Part shown: positions 18,036 through 26,208 of the stretch, in pieces | Layout: every line of letters begins with the position of its first letter | Position numbering within the stretch: position 1 is the first letter of the stretch | DNA from: an uncultured Aquimarina sp. | GTDB taxonomy: Bacteria > Bacteroidota > Bacteroidia > Flavobacteriales > Flavobacteriaceae | Length of the DNA stretch: 39,057 nucleotides | Direction of reading: 5' to 3' | Assembly (NCBI GenBank): GCA_947495425.1 | Contig: CANLYR010000043.1 | Coordinates: 1 to 39,057 of the forward strand | Position numbers and translations under genes: made by a program | Notes under the pieces: generated by a model | Seen by the model: the letters and a program-made list of their open reading frames with translations, nothing else | Databases searched by the model: none | What the model was told of the DNA's origin: nothing

Positions 18036-18176
18036 AGCTGATTTCAATACACACTTACCATATAGCAAAATTGAAGCTTACATTTCATCTCTAAAAAATT
18101 ACAACTCGGTCACAAATCTTATTACAAAACATACACTTTACTGATCTTTATATCATTAATCAAAAACATAACAACT

Positions 18177-18800
18177 ATGAAATTTATTGTAATCACATTA
18201 ATCTTTCTAACAGCAAATACAATTCATTCGCAAACCGCTTATGAAAAAGGAATGGCAAAAGCTTTTGAATTATGGGAAAATAAATCTCCAGACGAAGCGA
18301 TTAACCTTTTTGAGCGTATAGCCAAGGCAGAAAAAGAAAATTGGATTCCGTATTATTATGCTGCACAGATACACATTACAACTAGTTTTAACATTAAAGA
18401 AGCTACAGAAATCGAATCCAGACTAAAAAAAGCACAGAATTATATTAATGAAGCCAAAACATTTTCTACAGACAATGCAGAGATTCTAATTATGGAAGCC
18501 ATGCTCAATACGGCTTATGTCGCTTATAATCCTTCGGTATATGGACCAACACTTTCAGCAAAAATCGAAGCGCTTTATCAAAAAGCAAAAAACCTGGAAC
18601 CAAATAATCCTCGCGCAATTTTGTACCATGCTGAATGGAATATGGGAGCAGCAAAATTCTGGGGTAAAGACCCAATGTCCTTTTGTCCTGAAATAGAAAA
18701 AGCTATCTTGTACTTTGAAAAAGAACCCAAAAACAAAATTGCATTTTATCCAAGCTGGGGGGTGCATCAGGCAGAAAGGGTTCAGAAAAATTGCAACTAG
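18177..18800 (+). CDS. Secreted TPR-like protein
   Basis: The 207-residue protein has a signal peptide (about 1-18, ending IHSQ) followed by helical repeats that resemble TPRs: AYEKGMAKAFELWENKSPDEAINLFERIAKAEKENWIPYYYAAQIH, AQNYINEAKTFSTDNAEILIMEAMLNTAYV, and KIEALYQKAKNLEPNNPRAILYHAEWNMG. It is a likely periplasmic scaffold. It lies 141 bases after the TonB-dependent receptor and 30 bases before the histidine kinase, so it is probably co-transcribed with the latter. No catalytic motif is visible. Confidence 0.8.
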   Translation: MKFIVITLIFLTANTIHSQTAYEKGMAKAFELWENKSPDEAINLFERIAKAEKENWIPYYYAAQIHITTSFNIKEATEIESRLKKAQNYINEAKTFSTDNAEILIMEAMLNTAYVAYNPSVYGPTLSAKIEALYQKAKNLEPNNPRAILYHAEWNMGAAKFWGKDPMSFCPEIEKAILYFEKEPKNKIAFYPSWGVHQAERVQKNCN

Positions 18801-18830
18801 ATTATTTAATTTTAGAAAGGACACGAATAC

Positions 18831-20195
18831 ATGAAAAGCAGTATACTCTATATAATCAAAGTAAGCATTATCATCGCAATTGGTATTGAAATGATAAACC
18901 GGCTCTTTGGGTCATGGGATACGATAACGTATGAAAAAATTATTGAAAATCTAATTATACAGTTTATGTTTGCTTTTCCACTTACCTTGGTTAATACGTA
19001 TTTCTATAATTTTATTAGTGAAATATATTCTTGGGAATCACAAACACAAAAAAGATTATGGTACGGTGCTTTTGGGGCAATCATTCTTACTATGGCAACC
19101 ATAATCATTATTCGCATAATTCTTGTTGTAGGATATTATGGTAAACCGTTTGAGCAATTTATTCAGGACGAAAAACTAAGTTATTACCTAAGCGGATTTG
19201 TTATCACGTTGATTGTATCCCTGTTTTTTCATGCATTCTTCTTCTTCAAAGAATTACAAAAGCAAAAAATAACCGAGCAAAAAATTATCGCAGGTACAGC
19301 CTCGGCAAAATTTGCAGCACTAAAAAACCAACTTGACCCTCATTTTTTATTTAACAGTCTTAATGTATTGACTTCTTTAATTGAGGAGAACCCTAAGATG
19401 GCTCAAAAATTTACCACTTCATTATCTAAGGTATACAGATACGTATTAGAACAAAAAAATAAAGAACTTGTAACCGTTGATGAGGAGTTGGCTTTTGCGA
19501 AAACCTATATGACCTTGTTACAATTGCGTTTTGAAGAAAGTATTGTATTCGAGATGCCTGAAAAAGCTACAAACCCCGAAGCAAAAGTGGTACCATTATC
19601 ATTACAAATCTTATTAGAAAACACGATAAAACACAACGTAGTAATGCAAACAAGGCCATTGCACATCAAAATATTTGAAAAGGATAACTTTTTAATAGTA
19701 GAAAACAACTTGCAACCCAAAGAGGTAATAAAACAAAGTAGTGGCGTTGGCTTAGGCAACATACAACAACGCTATGCCCTACTCACCAAAAGAAAGTTCT
19801 CTATTTACAAAACTAAAGATTCTTTTATTGCAGAACTCCCCATATTAACCAAAAAAGTGATGCATACAGATATTGAAACTTTGTCTGATCTGAAGGATGA
19901 AGAACAGGAAAAAAGTATGAAGTATAAACGTGCCAAAGCACAAGTGAAAAAAATGAAAGAGTTCTACGGTAATCTACTATCATTTTGTGTTATTATTCCT
20001 TTTATGGTATTTGTCAACTATAAGGATAATGGCTTTAGTTTCCCATGGGTTATTTTTCCAATCATTGGCTGGGGTATTGGATTAACATTTCACTATATGG
20101 AAGCTTTTAATCGTCATCTATTTCTGGGTAAAGACTGGGAAAAAAGAAAAATCAATACATATATGAGTGAATCAAAAAGAAAAAAACATGAATGA
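18831..20195 (+). CDS. LytS-type histidine kinase with C-terminal 2TM domain
   Basis: The 454-residue protein has four predicted N-terminal membrane helices (about 5-25, 40-63, 80-102, 118-140), then a helical linker and the His_kinase core with phospho-acceptor H171 in NQLDPHFLFNSLNVL. The ATP lobe follows, with N-box LQILLENTIKHNV (N264) and G-box SSGVGLGNIQQRYALL (305-309). Unlike ordinary LytS kinases it continues past the catalytic domain with a linker (about 340-362) and a 2TM (PF13239-type) domain at 365-445: KYKRAKAQVKKMKEFYGNLL, two membrane helices (GWGIGLTFHYMEAF), and the closing KDWEKRKINTYM. The kinase domain is thus anchored by membrane helices at both ends. Its stop overlaps the next start (ATGAATGA). 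Confidence 0.92.
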   Translation: MKSSILYIIKVSIIIAIGIEMINRLFGSWDTITYEKIIENLIIQFMFAFPLTLVNTYFYNFISEIYSWESQTQKRLWYGAFGAIILTMATIIIIRIILVVGYYGKPFEQFIQDEKLSYYLSGFVITLIVSLFFHAFFFFKELQKQKITEQKIIAGTASAKFAALKNQLDPHFLFNSLNVLTSLIEENPKMAQKFTTSLSKVYRYVLEQKNKELVTVDEELAFAKTYMTLLQLRFEESIVFEMPEKATNPEAKVVPLSLQILLENTIKHNVVMQTRPLHIKIFEKDNFLIVENNLQPKEVIKQSSGVGLGNIQQRYALLTKRKFSIYKTKDSFIAELPILTKKVMHTDIETLSDLKDEEQEKSMKYKRAKAQVKKMKEFYGNLLSFCVIIPFMVFVNYKDNGFSFPWVIFPIIGWGIGLTFHYMEAFNRHLFLGKDWEKRKINTYMSESKRKKHE

Positions 20196-20490
20196 ATATA
20201 ACAACAAAGTAGCTTACGAAAAAGCAAAAAAAAGAGTAGAAAGAGAAAAAGGTTTTTATTCGCACCTTACCGTTTATCTGATTATCAATATTGCCTTACT
20301 ATTGATCAACTCAGACTTTTTTGATGAAGGTTTTAATAACTGGCTAGACTGGAATTTGTATACAACGCCTTTTTTATGGGGAATAGGTCTACTATTTCAT
20401 GGCCTGTCTGTTTTTACGAAAATACCAGTGTTTGGCAGCAAGTGGGAAGAAAGAAAGATTGAAGAATTTATGAACGATGACAATTTTTAA
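20188..20490 (+). CDS. Small 2TM-domain membrane protein (first copy)
   Basis: The 100-residue protein is almost entirely a 2TM domain: YEKAKKRVEREKGFYSHLTVYLIINIALLLI, a second membrane helix in TTPFLWGIGLLFHGLSVF, and the signature C-terminal SKWEERKIEEFM. ATG 20188 was chosen because it overlaps the kinase stop by 8 bases, indicating translational coupling; the GTG at 20167 is deeper in the kinase gene and unneeded. It is homologous to the kinase's own C-terminal domain, so an association with it through the membrane helices is a reasonable inference. Confidence 0.88.
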   Translation: MNEYNNKVAYEKAKKRVEREKGFYSHLTVYLIINIALLLINSDFFDEGFNNWLDWNLYTTPFLWGIGLLFHGLSVFTKIPVFGSKWEERKIEEFMNDDNF

Positions 20491-20503
20491 AATAGCAATA
20501 ATT

Positions 20504-20812
20504 ATGAAAAATTTTGAAGAACAAAAGAGATACGATAGAGCTAGAGAACGTGTAGAAGAATTAAAGAAATTTTATAACAACCTAACTGCTTATATTATAT
20601 TTATAAGTCTCCTGGGGGGATTAAATTATTACCAAAACGAATGGTACAATGCCTGGTTTATATGGCCTGCCTTGGGCTGGGGTATTGGTATTATTTTTCA
20701 TGCGATCAAAGCCTACAGAGTAAATCCTATGTTTGATAAAGATTGGGAAGAGCGTAAAATCAGAAAATATATGGAAGAAGAACAAAACGGGAAAAAACAA
20801 TTATGGGAGTAG
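20504..20812 (+). CDS. Small 2TM-domain membrane protein (second copy)
   Basis: The 102-residue protein has the same layout as the preceding gene: YDRARERVEELKKFYNNLTAYIIFISLL, the second helix with WPALGWGIGIIFHAIKAY, and KDWEERKIRKYMEEEQ. It is closer to the kinase's C-terminal domain (GWGIG-TFHYMEAF) than the first copy is. I chose ATG 20504, 13 bases after the previous stop; the start at 20477 would overlap the upstream gene. Three 2TM domains therefore occur in a row: one fused, two free. Confidence 0.88.
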   Translation: MKNFEEQKRYDRARERVEELKKFYNNLTAYIIFISLLGGLNYYQNEWYNAWFIWPALGWGIGIIFHAIKAYRVNPMFDKDWEERKIRKYMEEEQNGKKQLWE

Positions 20813-20955
20813 ATCGGATGATAAAATCGTTAGATTATTAGGTATATATGTATTTGATTATAAAAATTATAAACCCACTTATATCTAATACGTTTCAATC
20901 AAAGAGTTCAACAAGCCTAAAAATCTAGTAGATCCAAAAATATAAAAATCAAAAC

Positions 20956-21711
20956 ATGAACGTTATTATTATCGAAGACGAAAAACCTGCAGCAAGACGC
21001 CTAAGCAGAATGCTGGCAGACCTAAGCATAAATGTACATACCATGCTACATTCTGTGCAAGAATCAATAGTATGGTTTAATGCCAATGAGCATCCAGATT
21101 TAATTTTTCTGGATATTCAGTTAAGTGATGGGTTGTCTTTTGAAATATTTGATACGATTACTGTGAAAAGTGCTATCATATTCACTACAGCTTATGATGA
21201 GTACGCACTCAAGGCCTTTAAATTAAATAGTATTGACTATTTACTAAAACCTATAGATGATGAAGAACTAGAAGCAGCGATACATAAATATAAAGAGCAA
21301 ATTCCGCAAAAGAAACAAATACAAGTAGATTTTGATGACATAAAAAAATTATTGATAAACCCTATCGACAGAGTGTACAAAAAGCGTTTTACAACTCGTG
21401 TAGGGCAACATCTTAAAATATTTCCTGTAGAGGATATAGAATGTTTCTATTCTGAAAATAAAGGAACCTATCTGCACACTACAGAAAACAGAAATTACCT
21501 GATCGACACTACGCTTGACTCCCTAGAAAATGAAATCAATCCAGAGCAATTTTTTCGAATAAGTAGAAAATTTTATGTCAATATAAATGCAATAAAAGAT
21601 ATTATATCCTATACAAATTCAAGGCTTCAGATCAAGCTTCACAACTTCAACGAACAAGAAATTATTGTAGCGCGAGAACGTGTTAAGGATTTCAAAGCCT
21701 GGTTAGAATAA
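20956..21711 (+). CDS. LytTR-family response regulator
   Basis: The 251-residue protein has a receiver domain (1-120) with E7/D8/E9, phospho-acceptor D53 (LIFLDIQLSDGLSFEIF), FTTAYDEYALKAF and K98 (DYLLKPID). A linker is followed by a LytTR DNA-binding domain (about 145-250; RFTTRVGQHLKIFPVEDIECFYSENKGTYL, FFRISRKFYVNINAIKDI, VARERVKDFKAWL). It is the cognate regulator of the 2TM-fused kinase, although a 143-base gap separates it from the second 2TM gene and it may have its own promoter. It converges on the acyltransferase gene with only 19 bases between stops. Confidence 0.94.
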   Translation: MNVIIIEDEKPAARRLSRMLADLSINVHTMLHSVQESIVWFNANEHPDLIFLDIQLSDGLSFEIFDTITVKSAIIFTTAYDEYALKAFKLNSIDYLLKPIDDEELEAAIHKYKEQIPQKKQIQVDFDDIKKLLINPIDRVYKKRFTTRVGQHLKIFPVEDIECFYSENKGTYLHTTENRNYLIDTTLDSLENEINPEQFFRISRKFYVNINAIKDIISYTNSRLQIKLHNFNEQEIIVARERVKDFKAWLE

Positions 21712-21730
21712 TGAGTGCTATAAAACTAAA

Positions 21731-22534
21731 TCAATACTCCCATTTCCTTGTTTTGTTAAGCTCTTCTTCTGCTTCAAGTACTTCTTGTGGGATCACTTTA
21801 AGAAAAGATGGATGTTGTTCTATGGCGTACTCTAGTTTTTCAACAATATCATCAATTGAGTCATTTTCATAATCAATATCAAGAGCAGGTTTAATAACCA
21901 TGGATTGTAAAATTCCTTTCTTTTTGATAACTACCCCTTTTTTATCGAAAGACCTTCTAAATCCATCTATGACAATAGGAATGACTATGGGTTTATATTT
22001 TCTTATGATATGAGCAGTACCCTTACGGATTGGTTTAAAGGGTTTTGTAGTTCCTTGCGGAAATGTAATGACCCAACCATCCTCTAACGCTCTCGATATA
22101 TTAGTGATATCGCTCATTTTTACCTGTCGATTTATCTCTTGCCCCTTTTCTCTCCATGTTCGCTCTACAGTAATTGCACCTGCATAGGCAAGAATTCTTG
22201 CTAGCAAACCTGCTTGCATCGTTTCTTTGGCAGCAACATAATACAGATTCATTTTTGGTTGCCACAAATACCCGACGTTTTTAATAGAATCTGTACGACC
22301 GCTCAAACTCGCATTAAAAACATGAAACATAGCTACTACATCAGCAAAATAGGTTTGGTGATTTGAAACAAATAAAACACCATTATCAGGAAGGTCATTA
22401 AAAATTTCGCTCCCTTCGATTTTCAATTCGTTGAAACCGCGATAGCGTCTATGTGTCATAGCTCCCATAATACGAATGAGCCATTTTTTAAAAAATAATA
22501 TATGTCCAAAAGGATTTCTTTTAAACAATCCCAT
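21731..22534 (-). CDS. 1-acyl-sn-glycerol-3-phosphate acyltransferase (PlsC-like)
   Basis: The 267-residue protein of the LPLAT family would transfer an acyl chain to lysophosphatidate at the cytoplasmic membrane in phospholipid synthesis. Motif I is SNHQTYFAD at about 57-65; H59 and D65 are separated by five residues rather than the usual four (HX4D). Motif III is ITFPQGTTKPF (about 156-166) in place of FPEGTRS, and motif IV is KPIVIPIVIDG (181-191). The N-terminus is basic and hydrophobic, suiting peripheral membrane attachment. The variation may be a lineage-specific subfamily, so the exact substrate is uncertain. It ends close to the convergent LytTR gene. Confidence 0.85.
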   Translation of the reverse strand: MGLFKRNPFGHILFFKKWLIRIMGAMTHRRYRGFNELKIEGSEIFNDLPDNGVLFVSNHQTYFADVVAMFHVFNASLSGRTDSIKNVGYLWQPKMNLYYVAAKETMQAGLLARILAYAGAITVERTWREKGQEINRQVKMSDITNISRALEDGWVITFPQGTTKPFKPIRKGTAHIIRKYKPIVIPIVIDGFRRSFDKKGVVIKKKGILQSMVIKPALDIDYENDSIDDIVEKLEYAIEQHPSFLKVIPQEVLEAEEELNKTRKWEY

Positions 22535-22779
22535 AAATGAATTTAATTTACTGATTACTAATTTAATACAACAAGTACATCCTCATTACATCTGTGCATA
22601 GTTAAGGTTTTCTTAAAAAAATACATGTCTTTTTAACCATTTTTTTTTAGCTCATCTCACTATCTAACTCATAATTAAATCAATAGATCATGTTCTATTG
22701 GTTGCATTTTAGCATATACAAATTCGCTTATACAACTTGAGGAAGTTCTTTATAAACCTAAACTAAAGATACAAAATCA

Positions 22780-23421
22780 TTACGCTATTAGCATCTTCAG
22801 AAACATTTTAAGTTCACTTAACATCATGGCTGTGGCACCCCAAACCGTATACCCTCTTAGATCAAAAGAAGGGACCTCTATATTTTTTGCATAGGAGGTG
22901 GATAATCTTTGTAAGATGACATTATTCTCGTCAAGTAATTCTTCGAGAGGTACTTCGATTACCTTGGCAACCTCTTCTTTTTGTAACACAAAATTGGGTC
23001 TTTTCTCGGTAAATCCCAAAAAGGGATGCACCCAAAAATTTGAAGGAGGTATATATACTTTGGTTAATGATTTTAATACACGCACAGAACTTCTTTGTAC
23101 TCCAACCTCCTCATAAGTCTCTCTTAATGCTGTCTCTGTATAATTTAGATCGAATGCTTCAACTTTTCCTCCTGGCAATGCTATTTGTCCAGAATGCACA
23201 CCCTCATATACAGGTCGCAAAATCAGTACAATATGCGTTAAGCCTTCTTTAGGATAAAAAAGCATCATTACTGCTGCATTTCGGGGGTTCTTTTCTTCAA
23301 TCTTAAGATTAGAAAGTGCCTTCACGCGCATCTCTGGAGCCATAATAAAATGTGAAGATTCTCCCGGTACTGACATTTTCGCTATTTTTGGAATTAAATT
23401 CTTAAAGGTTTCAAATGTCAT
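22780..23421 (-). CDS. Nudix hydrolase, CoA pyrophosphatase (NudL/CoAse) type
   Basis: The 213-residue protein has a CoAse (UPF0035-type) signature, LILRPVYEGVHSGQIALPGGK, running directly into the Nudix box GGKVEAFDLNYTETALRETYEEVGV, whose RETYEEVGV part carries the Mg-binding glutamates. This type cleaves CoA or acyl-CoA to 3',5'-ADP and phosphopantetheine. The start MTFETFKNLIPKIAKMSVPGESSHF is family-typical. Its start codon (23419-23421) overlaps head to head with that of the cyclophilin gene (23415-23417), so each gene's promoter must lie inside the other gene. Confidence 0.9.
   Translation of the reverse strand: MTFETFKNLIPKIAKMSVPGESSHFIMAPEMRVKALSNLKIEEKNPRNAAVMMLFYPKEGLTHIVLILRPVYEGVHSGQIALPGGKVEAFDLNYTETALRETYEEVGVQRSSVRVLKSLTKVYIPPSNFWVHPFLGFTEKRPNFVLQKEEVAKVIEVPLEELLDENNVILQRLSTSYAKNIEVPSFDLRGYTVWGATAMMLSELKMFLKMLIA
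23383..23390 (+). promoter_or_regulatory. Promoter -7 element (TATTTTTG) for the cyclophilin gene, inside the Nudix gene
   Basis: TATTTTTG is a full match to TAnnTTTG, 24 bases before the cyclophilin ATG and within the first codons of the Nudix gene on the other strand. Position and match are seen; activity is inferred. Confidence 0.45.
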
Positions 23422-24173
23422 TTACCAAATCAATTTTAATTTTTTGTGCATGTATTTTAATGTTCTCTAATTGTGAAGATACACAATCTAAAAAAAATAA
23501 ACAGCATGCTGTGAAAAACAATAATTTAAATTCAAAAAGTGATACATCTTCAATAAAAGCTCAACATTCAGAAGAAAAGTTGAAGAAAACTATTGTTGAA
23601 GAAAATGAAGCTGACAATGACCCTTTTAAAATCACCAATAAAAATCTAAGAGAATTCTTTATGAATTATGGTGAAGAAAATCCTGAGACTTTAGTAAGAT
23701 TAAAAACAAAATATGGAGATATCGACATAAAACTATATAAAGAGACACCAATACATAGAGCAAATTTTATCTACATGGTAAAGCAAAAATATTTTGATGA
23801 AACATTTTTCTATCGTGTTGCCAAAGGATTTGTTATACAAGGCGGAAATAGTGATCGCCAACAAATGGCAGTTAAACGCCATCAGATTGGAGAATTTACA
23901 ATTCCTCAAGAACAAGTAAAAGGGCTAAAACATACTCGTGGTTCTGTAGCTTTATCCAAGCAATGGGTAGACAATCCGTCTAATCGTTCTACACCTTTTG
24001 AATTCTTTATCGTAATTGCCAAAAATGGGGCCCATCATCTCGATGGAGAACATACTATTTTTGGTAAAGTCATAAAAGGCATGAATGTAGCTGATAACAT
24101 ATCAAATGTACCAGTGGATGGTAGTGAATGGCCAAAAGAAAATATATTTATAAAAGCAGAGGTAATTAAATAA
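23415..24173 (+). CDS. Cyclophilin-type peptidyl-prolyl cis-trans isomerase, lipoprotein
   Basis: The 252-residue protein has a lipoprotein signal (MSFTKSILIFCACILMFSNC, lipobox Cys20) and a long charged linker (about 21-90). The cyclophilin domain runs about 93-250: VRLKTKYGDIDIKLYKETPIHRANFIYMV, catalytic-region FFYRVAKGFVIQGGNSD, GSVALSKQW, PFEFFIV, HHLDGEHTIFGKVIKGMNV. It should assist folding of exported proteins in the periplasm or on the outer membrane. The start overlaps the Nudix start. Confidence 0.93.
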   Translation: MSFTKSILIFCACILMFSNCEDTQSKKNKQHAVKNNNLNSKSDTSSIKAQHSEEKLKKTIVEENEADNDPFKITNKNLREFFMNYGEENPETLVRLKTKYGDIDIKLYKETPIHRANFIYMVKQKYFDETFFYRVAKGFVIQGGNSDRQQMAVKRHQIGEFTIPQEQVKGLKHTRGSVALSKQWVDNPSNRSTPFEFFIVIAKNGAHHLDGEHTIFGKVIKGMNVADNISNVPVDGSEWPKENIFIKAEVIK

Positions 24174-24484
24174 TAACTCTTTAGACTTTTGGATCATTAG
24201 ATTATTGGAAGGCTAGAAAATAAAAATTAGAGTAATTTGTTAGATATATTAATTCTTATGTATTTTAAAGTATGCAGTCAACATTATTTTGTCAAAAAAA
24301 ATATAAATCATAAAATACATACTGAAAAAATAAATAAAAAATTCGTAAAACCAACTATCTCCAATACAAAAAAAAGCATATAGAAAAATCAAAACCTCTA
24401 TCAGAGCCTTTAGAAATTCTTTAGATTAATCTGCATTCTAACAATCTAAAAACCTAGTTATCTAACTCTTAAAAGTTTCACATA
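24174..24484. other. AT-rich intergenic stretch of 311 bases
   Basis: It lies between the convergent 3' ends of the cyclophilin and RDD genes. Several A- and T-rich runs are present, but no convincing stem with a T-run, and no promoter, repeat or coding frame. Confidence 0.5.
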
Positions 24485-25210
24485 CTACAATTGTTGTGTA
24501 TAATAGTTATAGTCCTTTAAAACAGTGTCCAAAAATTGTCGATCATATAGTTCTGATTGTATTTCAAGGACTTCTTCAACTCTATTTCTTAACGCTTTTA
24601 ATGTTTTATAATCATTGGATTTTCCAGCAATGCGATAGGTTTCTTTGATCAAACGCACATCTTTATCAGAAAGCTTAGTTACATTTAAAAACTTGGGTTG
24701 ATAATCATCTTTAATCTCTTCTAAAATAGTGTGTGAAATCTTTACTTTTTGCTTTGTATTGATTACGACAGTGCCAGCTGCTGCATCACCAAGTCGCTGT
24801 CGTTTATCAGAAAATAAGATCGTGAGTATCCCAATCGAAGCCATAAACAACCAAATATCGACTAGTCGAAGCATCCATCGTACCAAATAGTTACTCCATC
24901 GTGGCGGTAAGCCATCAATGCGTACTACCTTTATTTTCATAATCATTTTTCCTACTGTTCTGCCATTAAAAATAATATGCATATAGAGCGAATAGAACAT
25001 TACCGGCAACATGAGGAGCGATTGTATACCAAAAACGGTCCAATTATCCTTGAAAGCAGTGCCCACAAGAGTTGTGACAAAATTCACAACAAAAAGATAT
25101 AGCCAAAATAACCCAATATCGATTAAAAACGCAAGCATACGTTCTCCTATACTAACAGTTTTATAATTTAGATTTACATTTTGTGTGGTATTGATTGCTA
25201 TATTTGACAT
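24485..25210 (-). CDS. RDD-family membrane protein
   Basis: The 241-residue protein contains an RDD domain at about 18-150: TVSIGERMLAFLIDIGLFWLYLFVV (Arg/Asp pair at the first helix), NGRTVGKMIMKIKVVRIDG, then WMLRLVDIWLF and KRQRLGDAAAGTVVI. A soluble helical tail (about 165-241) contains FLNVTKLSDKDVRLIKETYRIAG, as seen in Bacteroidota RDD proteins of this cluster. RDD proteins have been linked to ion transport in other bacteria; the function here is unknown. It is divergent from the SpoIIM gene with 38 bases between starts, so the two likely share a control region. Confidence 0.92.
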   Translation of the reverse strand: MSNIAINTTQNVNLNYKTVSIGERMLAFLIDIGLFWLYLFVVNFVTTLVGTAFKDNWTVFGIQSLLMLPVMFYSLYMHIIFNGRTVGKMIMKIKVVRIDGLPPRWSNYLVRWMLRLVDIWLFMASIGILTILFSDKRQRLGDAAAGTVVINTKQKVKISHTILEEIKDDYQPKFLNVTKLSDKDVRLIKETYRIAGKSNDYKTLKALRNRVEEVLEIQSELYDRQFLDTVLKDYNYYTQQL

Positions 25211-25248
25211 TTACAAGTAAGTGATTATCTTTAACAAAAAAATTATAG

Positions 25249-26208
25249 ATGCGGGAAGCAGCTTTTGTGAAGCAAAATAAAGAAAAATGGATCGCTTTTG
25301 AACAAGCAATCCATGAAAATTTAAAAACTAGTCCAGATCAACTTGCAGATAATTACATACACTTAACCAATGATCTGTCGTATGCGCAAACCTATTTCCC
25401 CGATAGTAAGACATTATTATATCTTAATTCTCTCGCCTCACAAGCACATCAAAAAATATACAGTAATAAGAAAGAAAGTAAAAATAGAATTATCGAATTC
25501 TGGAAAACAGAATTCCCATTATTCTTTTGTCAACATCAAAAAACATTGTTGTACACGTTTTTATTTTTTGGTATTGCATGTTGCATTGGTAGTATTTCTG
25601 CACTAAATGATTCTTCTTTTTTAAGACTAATTTTGGGAGACGCTTACGTAAATGAAACATTAAATAATATTGAAAAAGGAGACCCCACAGCAATATACAA
25701 AAGCGGAAGCATGGTTGGTTCTTTTCTTGGGATAACAATCAATAATATACGCGTTGCATTCCTGGCTTATGCATTTGGTGTAATCACTTCGATAGGCACA
25801 GCATATGTATTATTCAGTAACGGGATTATGTTGGGAGCATTTATGACATTTTTTTATACCAAAGGTCTTTTATTTGAGGCTTCAAAGTCTATATGGCTTC
25901 ACGGAACCATAGAAATATCTGTTATCATTATAGCTGGTTGTGCCGGAATCGTAATGGGAAACAGCATACTTTTTCCTAAAACCTATTCGAGAAGAGTGTC
26001 ATTTATGAAAGGCGCCAAAGATGGCCTAAAAATAGTGGTTAGTACGATACCATTTTTTATTATTGCAGGTTTTATAGAAGGATTTATTACTCGCTATTCT
26101 AATATGCCCGTTTGGTTAGCCATGTTGATTATTTTTAGTTCATTGCTACTCATTATATTTTATTACATTATATATCCTAATCTTCTAAAAAAAGCATATG
26201 AAAGATAA
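25249..26208 (+). CDS. SpoIIM-family membrane protein
   Basis: The 319-residue protein has a helical cytoplasmic N-terminus (1-90, MREAAFVKQNKEKWIAFEQ) and five or more membrane helices. The SpoIIM-type core is NNIRVAFLAYAFGVITSIGTAYVLFSNGIMLGAFMTFFY followed by HGTIEISVIIIAGCAGIVMG. The organism has no sporulation link here; in Bacteroidota this family accompanies RDD and MoxR/DUF58 genes. Its 3' end overlaps the next gene by 11 bases. Confidence 0.92.
   Translation: MREAAFVKQNKEKWIAFEQAIHENLKTSPDQLADNYIHLTNDLSYAQTYFPDSKTLLYLNSLASQAHQKIYSNKKESKNRIIEFWKTEFPLFFCQHQKTLLYTFLFFGIACCIGSISALNDSSFLRLILGDAYVNETLNNIEKGDPTAIYKSGSMVGSFLGITINNIRVAFLAYAFGVITSIGTAYVLFSNGIMLGAFMTFFYTKGLLFEASKSIWLHGTIEISVIIIAGCAGIVMGNSILFPKTYSRRVSFMKGAKDGLKIVVSTIPFFIIAGFIEGFITRYSNMPVWLAMLIIFSSLLLIIFYYIIYPNLLKKAYER

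Noticed and set aside
25249..26208. Evidence of sporulation from the SpoIIM homologue
   Set aside because: The family is widespread in non-sporulating Bacteroidota, always with RDD/MoxR-type genes.
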